A stretch of 15,452 bases of DNA, from the NCBI GenBank assembly GCA_041946865.1, contig JBHGBF010000123.1, positions 1 to 15,452 of the forward strand. Direction: 5' to 3'. Of the stretch, positions 1 through 6,530 are shown one piece after another. The notes under the pieces were generated by a model. That model saw only the letters and a list, made by a program, of their open reading frames with translations, searched no databases and was not told the origin of the DNA. This stretch comes from RPQK01 sp041946865 (GTDB lineage Bacteria > Acidobacteriota > UBA6911 > RPQK01). The first letter of the stretch is position 1. Every line of letters starts with the position of its first letter. Position numbers and translations under genes: made by a program.

Positions 1-55
1 AAAGCACCGGCCTCTCTCCTCGTTGCTGCCGCACTCCGAACAAAAAACTGAGGGG

Positions 56-1036
56 TTACGCTACAAGCTGGCCAATCAACTCGAGCAAGTCATTCAACTC
101 TTCTTTGGATTCGATCTTTACCAGGCGGGGACGGTAACCGCGGACCCCTGGGTGTTCGTTGAAGTACTTCGTCAGATGTTTCCTCATGAGGATTGACGCG
201 AGCGGCTGCCCGTAGTAATCCTCCATGAGCTGAAAATGGTACCTGACGGTGCGGATCTTCTCGGAAAGGGGAACGGCGCCGCGTTCTCTGCGCTGGAACA
301 GCCAGGGGTTACCGATGGCCCCTCGTCCGACCATGACGGCGGCGCAGCCTGTCGTTTCCTTCATCTTCTCCGCGTCCCGAACCGACTGCACATCGCCGTT
401 TCCCAGGACCGGTATTCTCGCCGCCTGCACGATTTCTGCAATGGCGTCCCAGTCGGCCTGGCCGGAGTAACCCTGTTCGCGGGTCCTTGCATGAACCGCG
501 ACCATCGCGGCCCCGTGGTCTTGCATGGCAGCAAGGATCTCGAGGTAGTTGCGGGTATTCTGATCCCATCCCAGACGGATTTTCCCCGTCACCGGAAGTG
601 CAACCGCCTTCGTCAGGCGGTCGAATATCCGGGCGATCTTCGCGGGTTCTTTCAGCAGAGCGGCGCCGGCGCCGCGGCCGGCTATCTTGGGCACTGAGCA
701 TCCCATGTTCACGTCGATGACGTCAGGCTCAAGCTCAGCCACTCGGAGGCCCGCTTCCACAAGACGGTTTTCGTCCCCGTCAAAGATCTGGATTATGACC
801 GGGCGCTCCCAGGGGAGGAAGGTGAGCGCGCGTTTCCAGTGCAAGCCTGCGCCGCGCACGATCTCCTTGGCCGAAACGAATTCCGTGTAGCTCAAGGCAG
901 ACCCGAAGCGTCGGCACAGGGATCGAAAAGGGAGGTCGGAGTATCCGGACATGGGCGCCAGCACCAGATCGCCGTAAACAGGGGTGGCGCCTATAAAAAA
1001 CTGGGGTGAGGGTCCGGAGAGGCCTTCCACAGGCAC
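56..1036 (-). CDS. dusB: tRNA-dihydrouridine synthase (DusB family)
   Basis: FMN-dependent enzyme that reduces specific uridines in the tRNA D-loop using NADPH. The protein shows the TIM-barrel Dus signature: APMSGYSDLPFR near residues 27-38, the catalytic-cysteine motif NMGC (Cys113, followed by SVPK instead of the more usual P), HARTREQGYSG, IPVLGNGDV, and the phosphate-binding VGRGAIGNPW near the C-terminus. The stop is TAA at 58-56. The open frame extends upstream to 1177, but those residues read through an inverted repeat and look non-coding. No in-frame ATG precedes the APM motif, so I chose the GTG at 1036 (about 326 aa, normal for the family). The GTG at 1030 and the TTG at 1057 are alternatives, and none has a convincing ribosome-binding site. 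It stands alone on the minus strand, divergent from the hydrogenase operon. Family identity is secure and the start is not. Confidence 0.9.
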   Translation of the reverse strand: MPVEGLSGPSPQFFIGATPVYGDLVLAPMSGYSDLPFRSLCRRFGSALSYTEFVSAKEIVRGAGLHWKRALTFLPWERPVIIQIFDGDENRLVEAGLRVAELEPDVIDVNMGCSVPKIAGRGAGAALLKEPAKIARIFDRLTKAVALPVTGKIRLGWDQNTRNYLEILAAMQDHGAAMVAVHARTREQGYSGQADWDAIAEIVQAARIPVLGNGDVQSVRDAEKMKETTGCAAVMVGRGAIGNPWLFQRRERGAVPLSEKIRTVRYHFQLMEDYYGQPLASILMRKHLTKYFNEHPGVRGYRPRLVKIESKEELNDLLELIGQLVA

Positions 1037-1112
1037 CCAGTTTAGGCAATCGAGCAACGGCCTGGCAACTTGCCGCCGGCCCCAAGGCCGCAAAAACGCC
1101 CCGGGAACCTGC

Positions 1113-1217
1113 CTTTTGCGGACCGTCAGCGGACGGGCAGTGCCTCGGGAAGGATGAAGGATGAAGCGTCTCCCCACGCACCCGACGCGCTCCCCGTCCG
1201 CTGACGGTCCGCAAAAG
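1113..1217. repeat. 25-bp perfect inverted repeat
   Basis: The left arm at 1113-1137 (begins CTTTTGCGGACC) is the exact reverse complement of the right arm at 1193-1217 (ends GGTCCGCAAAAG). The arms are 25 bp long and separated by 55 bp. The interval contains one arm of the second inverted repeat, so the two are interleaved. It could be a dispersed genomic repeat or a cruciform or terminator-like structure; no transposase is seen. Confidence 0.85.
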
Positions 1218-1265
1218 ACGCTGCGCTTGCGGCTCTGTTGGGTCTCGCTTCATCCTTCATCCTTC
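1149..1265. repeat. 20-bp inverted repeat of GGATGAA heptamers
   Basis: The arm at 1149-1168 (GAAGGATGAAGGATGAAGCG) is the exact reverse complement of 1246-1265. Both arms are made of the GGATGAA/TTCATCC heptamer. The pair interleaves with the 25-bp inverted repeat. Confidence 0.8.
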
Positions 1266-1351
1266 ATCCTTTCTAGCTCCTGTCACCCTTGTCACCCTGC
1301 TTTTCTTCATCCTTCATCCTTCATCCTTCCCTTCGTCCCTTCGTCCCTTCA
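1248..1351. repeat. Clustered tandem heptamer repeats (TTCATCC / CCTTCGT)
   Basis: About three copies of TTCATCC run from 1249. A further three begin near 1305 and grade into CCTTCGT units up to about 1351. A tandem 9-mer TGTCACCCT lies between the two blocks. Short heptamer repeats of this kind occur dispersed in some bacterial genomes; no function is evident. Confidence 0.75.
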
Positions 1352-1508
1352 TGCCGAGAAACAGATTTTGATGCCGTTTCAGCACCAGGATGTTTATAAT
1401 GGGGTTCAGGGTTGCAGGCAGGAGGCGCAGGGTAGTCGGCTCCGCCTTCTTCCGGCGCGCTGCCGGCTCAACACGCCTTCTGAATGCCGCCAGAAAGAGA
1501 GGCAAACC

Positions 1509-1643
1509 ATGACAATAGCCACGATTATCGGGGCGGTAATTCTCGTCGCGGCGGTTCTCTACTGGCTTGTCCGGGCAGAAAAAGAAGAAGCCCACCACCT
1601 GGATAAACTGCACATATCGCCGACAGAGAAGGACAAGGTCTAG
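1509..1643 (+). CDS. Small single-pass membrane protein, 44 aa, unknown function
   Basis: The ATG at 1509 follows a purine-rich AAGAGAGG (about 1494-1502), a plausible ribosome-binding site. The peptide has one hydrophobic helix (about residues 5-21, TIIGAVILVAAVLYWLV) followed by a charged tail rich in Lys, Glu and His, ending EKDKV. This is consistent with a small inner-membrane protein with a cytoplasmic C-terminus. The longer open frame upstream passes through the repeat region and is not believed. A likely intrinsic terminator lies 160 bases downstream. I do not recognise a family. It is separate from the hydrogenase operon, so a role there would be speculation. Confidence 0.5.
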   Translation: MTIATIIGAVILVAAVLYWLVRAEKEEAHHLDKLHISPTEKDKV

Positions 1644-1803
1644 CTCTGACCGTCTGCCGGCGTCTTTCTGATTTTGAGCGCGGTGCCACGGAGGTGGCAA
1701 GGGAGGAGTGTCACCTTCACCCTGGGGTGGCCTCTGCCCGTTTGACTTCCTCGTCCGGTTTGCAGTCTAAACAGCCAAAGATCCCCCCTGTTTGTTCATC
1801 CAT

Positions 1804-1833
1804 TCCACGCCTCCGGCGTGGACAACTTTTTTT
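1804..1833 (+). terminator. Probable rho-independent terminator
   Basis: An 8-bp stem TCCACGCC (1804-1811) / GGCGTGGA (1815-1822) with a TCC loop is followed after four bases by a run of seven T (1827-1833). It would end transcription of the small gene at 1509-1643 and insulate the hydrogenase operon. The short gap between stem and T-run lowers confidence a little. Confidence 0.55.
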
Positions 1834-1977
1834 CAACACCCTCGGAGCGGACGGATTTCCCTTCACTGCAAGCAACTCTATGCATGCATGACAAAATGCG
1901 GAAAATCAGTAATTTGTCCGCGTTGACAGGGGTTTCCGGGGCCTGCACGTAAAAATAAACCGAAAAGGTTGACGAAC

Positions 1978-2006
1978 TTGACAATCCCCGAGGCGCGCGC
2001 CAGAAT
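1978..2006 (+). promoter_or_regulatory. Possible sigma70 promoter of the hydrogenase operon
   Basis: A perfect -35 box TTGACA (1978-1983) is followed after 17 bases by CAGAAT (2001-2006), which matches the -10 consensus at four of six positions. The predicted start near 2013 leaves a leader of about 20 bases before the GTG at 2032. A second TTGACA at 1923 lacks a good -10 at normal spacing. Confidence 0.35.
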
Positions 2007-2031
2007 GATGGGCCGGTGATAGCGGATTACC

Positions 2032-4119
2032 GTGGTGCAAACATTTATGAGTTCTCCTCGTCTGGTTCTTCCATCCAAGTCTGTGGATTTTGCGGATCAC
2101 ACTCTCACGACCTGTACGTTCTGCGGAGTTGGTTGCGGGATTTACCTCGAGACTTCTGAAGGTCTCATTACCGGCGCTTATCCAAGCATGACTCATCCGG
2201 CTAATCAGGGCCGGATCTGCGTGCGCGGCTGGCACGTGCATGAGGTGTCCAGTTCTCCGGATCGGCTCACGCAGCCGATGATGAAAAAGGACGGCGAGTT
2301 CATTCCGGTTCGCTGGGAACAGGCTCTGGATTACGTGAGCACGCGCCTGCGGATGATTCGGAAGGAAAACGGGCCTGACTCGATTGGCTTTCTCAACTCC
2401 CCGCGTTGCTCCAATGAGGAGAGTTACCTTCTGCAAAAGTTTGCCCGCACCGTCATCGGCACGAACAACGTCGACCGGGGAGGTTCTCTACACCGTGTCA
2501 ACACCATCGACGTTCTGCAGGAGATGGTGGGCATCCCGGCGGCGACAAGCTCGATCGACGAGTTGGATGAGACCGAGCTGATCGTGGTGGACGGGATCGA
2601 CCTGGGACGCCAGCTGCCCACTATCGGGGGCCGTGTGTTACGGGCCAAGCTGGCCGGCGCCAAATTGATGGTCATCGGCAGTCGAAGCCATCGGGTGGCC
2701 TTGCACGCCGACCTGTTCCTGCGGATCAAGCCAGACACCGATCTTCTGCTTTACGGGGCCATGGCCAAAATCATCGTTGACCGGGGCCTGATGAACTTGA
2801 AGTTTATCCGCCGGCACTGCGGCGGCTTTGAGGAATGGCTGGACAGGATTCAGGAGTTCGACGTGTTGTGGGCGGCCGAACACTGCGGGGTCGACCCGGA
2901 GCTGATTGAACAGGCCGCTATGGCCTACGCCAAGGCTTCCTCCGCCATGATTCTTTACTCGACCGGCGTGGAAGCGCGCGGCAAAGGCGCCGTGCAGGCC
3001 CTGGTGAGTCTCTGCCTGCTGTGCGGAAACATCGGCCGGCCAGGTGCGGGATTGATGCCGCTGGCCGAATACAACAACCTGCAGGGCGGATGCGACATGG
3101 GCATGTTGCCGGACCGGCTGCCTGCCTATCGGCGCGTGAACAAGGCCGAGGAGCGCAAGGACCTGGAGGAGCTTTGGGGGAGGCAGCTTCCGGCCAAGCC
3201 GGGGCTGGACATCTGGTCGATGTTCTCGACGCAGAGCCCAATCCGGGCGCTGTGGATTGACCGGCTGAATCCGATCGTGACGGTGGCTTTGGCTGAGGCC
3301 GAAGACAGGCTCCAAAAGCTCGACCTGCTGGTCGTCCAGCACCTGTTCATGACGGAGACCGCCAGGCTGGCGGATGTGGTCCTCCCGATCGTAGCTTTTG
3401 GAGAGGAGCGCGTGACGTTCACAAGCACCGAGCGGCGGATACAGGTGGCCGAGAAGGCCATAGAACCTCCCGACGGGCCGATTCCGGCCTGGGAACAGAT
3501 CCAGGCGGTGGCGAACCGGCTGGGCGCCAACTGGAACTACCAGACGGCTGCCGATGTCATGGACGAAATCGGGCGCGCCGTCCCGTTTTACTCCGGCGCC
3601 AGCTACGAGAACTTGTGGCGCGAGTATGGCCGCCAGTGGCCGTGCACCAAAGACAAGCCGCTTGGCACGCGATTCTTGTTCGAAGACGGATTGCCGGAGG
3701 CCGGCTTCCGGTTTATTCCCCCGGAGCGCCCGGAAGGCCTGGCCAGGCTGTCGGCGCAGTATCCCTTTGTGCTCGCGATCGGCTACTCGCTTTATTACTG
3801 GCACCGGAACATCCTCGTCCGGCACAGCGAGACGCTGCGCCGGGAATACGGCATACTGCTCCTCGATTACCCGAACGGCTTCGTTGAGATCAATACCGAG
3901 GATGCCCACCGCCTGGGCCTCCGAGACGGGGCTGAAATACGGCTGGTAGCGAAGACGGGATCAGTCGTTACGACTGCCCGCGTCACCGACGAAGTCCGGC
4001 CCGGGACCGTCTTTCTGCCCTACTTCCAGACGGACATCGCCAAGAAAATGCAGTGGGATGAAGCCGCGAAGGCGCGGACCGGGAATTCCCGGATTTTCGT
4101 CCGCGTCGAGAAAGTCTGA
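2032..4119 (+). CDS. FdhF-like molybdopterin oxidoreductase-family subunit lacking the catalytic residues
   Basis: A 695-residue protein of formate dehydrogenase H architecture. It carries an N-terminal [4Fe-4S] motif (Cys28, Cys31, Cys35, Cys63), the QKFARTVIGTNNVD block, the GNIGRPGAG and NNLQGGCDMG blocks, and a C-terminal aspartate-decarboxylase-like domain (NTEDAHRLGL). Against E. coli FdhF as recalled from memory, the Sec/Cys position is His154, the adjacent catalytic His is Arg155, the Arg of RGQNN is Ala345 (AEYNN) and the Lys after the fourth cluster Cys is Arg65. Molybdopterin-contact motifs such as GEDP are also changed (here RLNP). There is no in-frame TGA. Formate oxidation is therefore unlikely, and a relay or scaffold role like NuoG is inferred. 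The GTG at 2032 is chosen because GGTGAT lies 11 bases upstream; ATG 2047 is the alternative. The next gene starts 2 bases after the stop. It is the first gene of the operon. Confidence 0.85.
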   Translation: MVQTFMSSPRLVLPSKSVDFADHTLTTCTFCGVGCGIYLETSEGLITGAYPSMTHPANQGRICVRGWHVHEVSSSPDRLTQPMMKKDGEFIPVRWEQALDYVSTRLRMIRKENGPDSIGFLNSPRCSNEESYLLQKFARTVIGTNNVDRGGSLHRVNTIDVLQEMVGIPAATSSIDELDETELIVVDGIDLGRQLPTIGGRVLRAKLAGAKLMVIGSRSHRVALHADLFLRIKPDTDLLLYGAMAKIIVDRGLMNLKFIRRHCGGFEEWLDRIQEFDVLWAAEHCGVDPELIEQAAMAYAKASSAMILYSTGVEARGKGAVQALVSLCLLCGNIGRPGAGLMPLAEYNNLQGGCDMGMLPDRLPAYRRVNKAEERKDLEELWGRQLPAKPGLDIWSMFSTQSPIRALWIDRLNPIVTVALAEAEDRLQKLDLLVVQHLFMTETARLADVVLPIVAFGEERVTFTSTERRIQVAEKAIEPPDGPIPAWEQIQAVANRLGANWNYQTAADVMDEIGRAVPFYSGASYENLWREYGRQWPCTKDKPLGTRFLFEDGLPEAGFRFIPPERPEGLARLSAQYPFVLAIGYSLYYWHRNILVRHSETLRREYGILLLDYPNGFVEINTEDAHRLGLRDGAEIRLVAKTGSVVTTARVTDEVRPGTVFLPYFQTDIAKKMQWDEAAKARTGNSRIFVRVEKV

Positions 4120-4121
4120 TT

Positions 4122-5189
4122 ATGCGCGCGAGAATCATCGACAAGAAGGACCTGATTGCCCTGGTCGATCTGCTCCGCCAGGAGTACGAGGTGGTTGCGC
4201 CTTTTTACGGCAGGGGACGGGATACCTACTTCGAAGTGGTCACCGACCAGAACAAGGAGCACCTCGAGTTGCACCTTCCCAATCCTTACCATCCGCCCAA
4301 GAAGTACGTCTTGCCCCAGATTCAACGGATGATGCGGATGAGCTTCAATGGAAGGGTGCGGATCGAACCGACTTACGAGGAAAGGAAGAGAGCGATCTTT
4401 GGGATCCGGTCGTGTGATGTGGCCGGCATTCATCATCTGGACCGGATCTATCTGGGTGGCAGCTACAAGGACGTCTACTACCAACGTTTCCGCAGGAATC
4501 TCTTTCTGGTCAACGTCGTCTGTACGCAGCCGGGTGTCGATATCGACGAGGATTGCTTCTGCGTGTGCGCGGACACGGGGCCTGCCGCCGGCTCGAACTT
4601 CGACCTGCAGCTGATGGACCTGGGTGACGTGATTCTGGTGCTGGCAGGGACCGAGAAAGGTGAGCAGCTGTTTTCCAGCCCGTTGTTTGGAAAAGCAAAT
4701 CCGGCGCATGTCCAAAAACGGCAGGAGATGTTGCGCGAGGTCCGGACGAAATTTGCTTCCGCGACCAGCTGGTACACCGCGGCCGTCCGGTACATCAGCC
4801 TGGGACAGGTTCCCGAGGAAGTCTGGGAGGAGGTCGGCAACCGGTGTCTGGAATGCGGCGGCTGCAGTTATGTCTGTCCGACCTGCAACTGCTTCACGGT
4901 GACGGACCGGAAAGCCGGCGAAGGCGAGGTCGAGAGGATGCGGCTGTGGGATTCATGCGCCCTGAGCGGTTTTACCCGCATGGCGGGCGGGCACAATCCC
5001 CGCAAGGCCGTCCACGACCGGCGGAACCGCCGGTTCTTCCGCAAGCTGGCCCATTACAACATCCAGCGTGAGTTGTCGGTGGCCTGCATTGGCTGCGGGC
5101 GTTGTGTCAACGTTTGCCACGGAGACGTAGGCATGCCGAGTGTGGTCGAGATAATACGCAGATCGTGCGCGGAGAAGCAGGAGAAATGA
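4122..5189 (+). CDS. AsrA/HydB-like iron-sulfur electron-transfer subunit
   Basis: A 355-residue protein resembling anaerobic sulfite reductase subunit A and sulfhydrogenase beta subunit HydB. The N-terminal half shows the family blocks GIRSCDVAGIHHLD (residues 94-107) and a cysteine group at 134, 145, 147 and 149 (CFCVCADTG). The C-terminal half carries two [4Fe-4S] motifs: CLECGGCSYVCP (Cys242, 245, 248, 252, followed by Cys255 and Cys257) and CIGCGRCVNVC (Cys322, 325, 328, 332). In related complexes this subunit passes electrons between the flavoprotein partner and the catalytic subunit. It begins 2 bases after the FdhF-like gene, and its TGA overlaps the ATG of the next gene (ATGA), indicating coupled translation. 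It seems to take the place of HycB, which is absent. The exact partners are inferred. Confidence 0.85.
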   Translation: MRARIIDKKDLIALVDLLRQEYEVVAPFYGRGRDTYFEVVTDQNKEHLELHLPNPYHPPKKYVLPQIQRMMRMSFNGRVRIEPTYEERKRAIFGIRSCDVAGIHHLDRIYLGGSYKDVYYQRFRRNLFLVNVVCTQPGVDIDEDCFCVCADTGPAAGSNFDLQLMDLGDVILVLAGTEKGEQLFSSPLFGKANPAHVQKRQEMLREVRTKFASATSWYTAAVRYISLGQVPEEVWEEVGNRCLECGGCSYVCPTCNCFTVTDRKAGEGEVERMRLWDSCALSGFTRMAGGHNPRKAVHDRRNRRFFRKLAHYNIQRELSVACIGCGRCVNVCHGDVGMPSVVEIIRRSCAEKQEK

Positions 5190-6031
5190 GCGAGACGGTC
5201 GAAAACGTCTATTTGCCGAAAACCGCCATCCTGGAGCGGGTAGTCGACGAGATAGAGGACGTGAAGACTTTCTTCTGGCGTTTTGAGGACGAGCAGGAAC
5301 AGGAGTCTTTTAGGAAATTCATGCCCGGCCAGTTTGCCCAGGTGTCGATCTTCGGCGCCGGGGAATTCCCGGCATCGCTTCCGCCGAGCCCGACCGAGAA
5401 GGAAGTCTTTTTTACCATCCGGAAGGTCGGAACGGTCACGGCGGCGATGCACGCCATGAAGCCGGGCGATCGCTTCGCGGTCCGCGGCCCTTACGGGAAC
5501 GGCTTCCCGATGGAGCAGTATTACGGGCAGAACCTGGTGTTTGTGGCGGGCGGGATCGGGCTGATTCCCCTGCGCTCCTGCATCGTTTACGCGCTCCATA
5601 ATCGGGAGCGCTACCAGAGAGTTCAGGTCTTCTACGGCGCCCGGACGCCGAAAGATCTGATGTACGTCGACCTTCTGAAGGAATGGGAGAGAAGCGCGGG
5701 GTTCGAGTGCCACCTGACGGTGGATCGAAAAGACGCCTCCTGGCACGGCAACGTGGGCGTGGTCGGCTCGCTGTTCCAAAAGTCCGGAGTCGAGCTGCCG
5801 GTCGAAAACACCACGGTGTTTGTCTGCGGGCCTCCGGTGATGTTCCGGTTCGTCCTGAAGGATCTGAAGTCCATGGGGTTCCAGGACCGGCAGATGGTTT
5901 CAACCTTGGAACGTTACATGAAGTGCGGAGTCGGCAAATGCGGACACTGCTGCATCGGCGTGGCTTACGTCTGCGTTGATGGCCCGGTTTTCAATCTCGA
6001 ACAGATCAAGAAGTTGGGTGAGGAGATTTGA
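5186..6031 (+). CDS. AsrB/HydG-like FAD/NAD(P)H oxidoreductase subunit with [2Fe-2S] cluster
   Basis: A 281-residue flavoprotein of the ferredoxin-NADP reductase superfamily, similar to sulfhydrogenase gamma subunit HydG, AsrB and PyrK. An FAD domain covers about residues 10-110 (PGQFAQVSIFG, then GPYGNGFP at 101-108). An NAD(P) domain follows, with VFVAGGIGLIPLRS at 118-131 and VFVCGPPVMF at 211-220. The C-terminal [2Fe-2S] motif has Cys247, Cys252, Cys255 and Cys263 followed by DGPVFN, as in PyrK. The family moves electrons between NAD(P)H and iron-sulfur partners, so this is the most likely soluble electron entry or exit of the complex. The ATG at 5186 overlaps the preceding stop. The open frame starts earlier at 5102, but that part lies inside the previous gene. 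NADH versus NADPH preference cannot be read from sequence alone. Confidence 0.87.
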   Translation: MSETVENVYLPKTAILERVVDEIEDVKTFFWRFEDEQEQESFRKFMPGQFAQVSIFGAGEFPASLPPSPTEKEVFFTIRKVGTVTAAMHAMKPGDRFAVRGPYGNGFPMEQYYGQNLVFVAGGIGLIPLRSCIVYALHNRERYQRVQVFYGARTPKDLMYVDLLKEWERSAGFECHLTVDRKDASWHGNVGVVGSLFQKSGVELPVENTTVFVCGPPVMFRFVLKDLKSMGFQDRQMVSTLERYMKCGVGKCGHCCIGVAYVCVDGPVFNLEQIKKLGEEI

Positions 6032-6510
6032 GCTCCGATCTGCGTGCTGACCTGGTTTCCAAGCTGGCGGGCCGAACTTGTGTCATAGGGATCGGCGACA
6101 GCCGGTGGGGAGATGACGGCTTGGGTGTGGAGCTGGCTCAATCCCTCGAGGACGCCGGCTGTCCGAACGTGGTTCTGGCCGGCAGCACGCCGGAGAGCTG
6201 GATCGACTGGATCCGCAAAGGAGGTTTCGAGAACGTTCTCCTTCTCGACGCCACGGATTTCCCCGGCGAGCCGGGTTCAGTCGTGTTTTTGGAATCGGCG
6301 CAGCTCGAGAGCCGATACCCGCAAGTCTCGACCCATAAGCTGACACTCGGCACACTGGCCCGGCTGATTGAGGACCAGGCGCCGACGCGCGTCTGGTGCC
6401 TGGGCGTCAAGCCTGCGTCGCTGGCGGCCGGAAGCGGGTTGTCAGCGCCGGTCAGGACGACCTTGGGGCTGCTGAAGGAATTGTTGCTTGAAGTGTTGAT
6501 TGAAAAGTAG
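6028..6510 (+). CDS. hycI: Hydrogenase maturation endopeptidase (HycI type)
   Basis: A 160-residue protein of the HycI/HybD peptidase family, which removes the C-terminal extension of the [NiFe] large subunit after nickel insertion. Visible motifs are GIGDSRWGDDGLG (residues 21-33, with Asp30 the likely nickel-sensing ligand), LLLDATDFPGEPG (Asp74) and STHKLTL (His103). Their spacing matches the Asp-Asp-His triad recalled for E. coli HycI. The usual Asn of GxGN is Asp here. The start is a TTG at 6028 that overlaps the previous TGA (TTGA); no ATG or GTG is available upstream of the first motif. The substrate is presumably the HycE-like protein of this operon, which has a matching tail. The position between the soluble and membrane genes differs from E. 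coli, where hycI is last. Confidence 0.85.
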   Translation: MSSDLRADLVSKLAGRTCVIGIGDSRWGDDGLGVELAQSLEDAGCPNVVLAGSTPESWIDWIRKGGFENVLLLDATDFPGEPGSVVFLESAQLESRYPQVSTHKLTLGTLARLIEDQAPTRVWCLGVKPASLAAGSGLSAPVRTTLGLLKELLLEVLIEK

Positions 6511-6530
6511 ACAGGAAGGAACCCGTTAGA

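Larger units (their letters stand above)
1037..1508. other. Repeat-rich intergenic region
   Basis: No credible gene is seen. The stretch holds a 25-bp inverted repeat, a second 20-bp inverted repeat, short tandem heptamers (TTCATCC, CCTTCGT) and a tandem 9-mer TGTCACCCT at 1281-1298. The open frames here translate to low-complexity peptides of the repeats (HPSSFIL-like) and are artefacts. The last 100 bases lead into the ribosome-binding site of the small membrane peptide at 1509. Confidence 0.7.
1644..2031. other. Intergenic region upstream of the hydrogenase operon
   Basis: No gene is supported. It contains a small hairpin TGCCAC-GGAG-GTGGCA at 1684-1699, a probable terminator at 1804-1833, the palindrome ATGCATGCAT near 1880, and two TTGACA boxes (1923 and 1978), the second with a reasonable -10 partner. 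No sigma54 (-24/-12) promoter was recognised, although the E. coli formate hydrogenlyase genes use one. Confidence 0.6.

Noticed and set aside
1037..1177. N-terminal extension of dusB up to 1177
   Set aside because: It runs through the inverted repeat and heptamers, and the dihydrouridine-synthase fold normally begins shortly before the APM motif.
1113..1265. Terminal inverted repeats of an insertion sequence
   Set aside because: The arms are only about 55-80 bases apart, with no transposase and no visible target duplication.
1248..1351. CRISPR array
   Set aside because: The units are 7 bases long without spacers, so these are simple tandem repeats.
1161..1508. Coding sequence through the heptamer repeats
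   Set aside because: The peptide is a low-complexity translation of TTCATCC repeats (HPSSFIL-like); only the part from ATG 1509 looks like a gene.
2485..2500. Selenocysteine codon (in-frame TGA) at the FdhF catalytic site
   Set aside because: The codons here are TCT CTA CAC CGT; there is no in-frame TGA and position 154 is His.
2638..3909. A 423-codon minus-strand open frame opposite the FdhF-like gene
   Set aside because: It shows no family motifs and lies wholly antisense to a gene with strong motif support.
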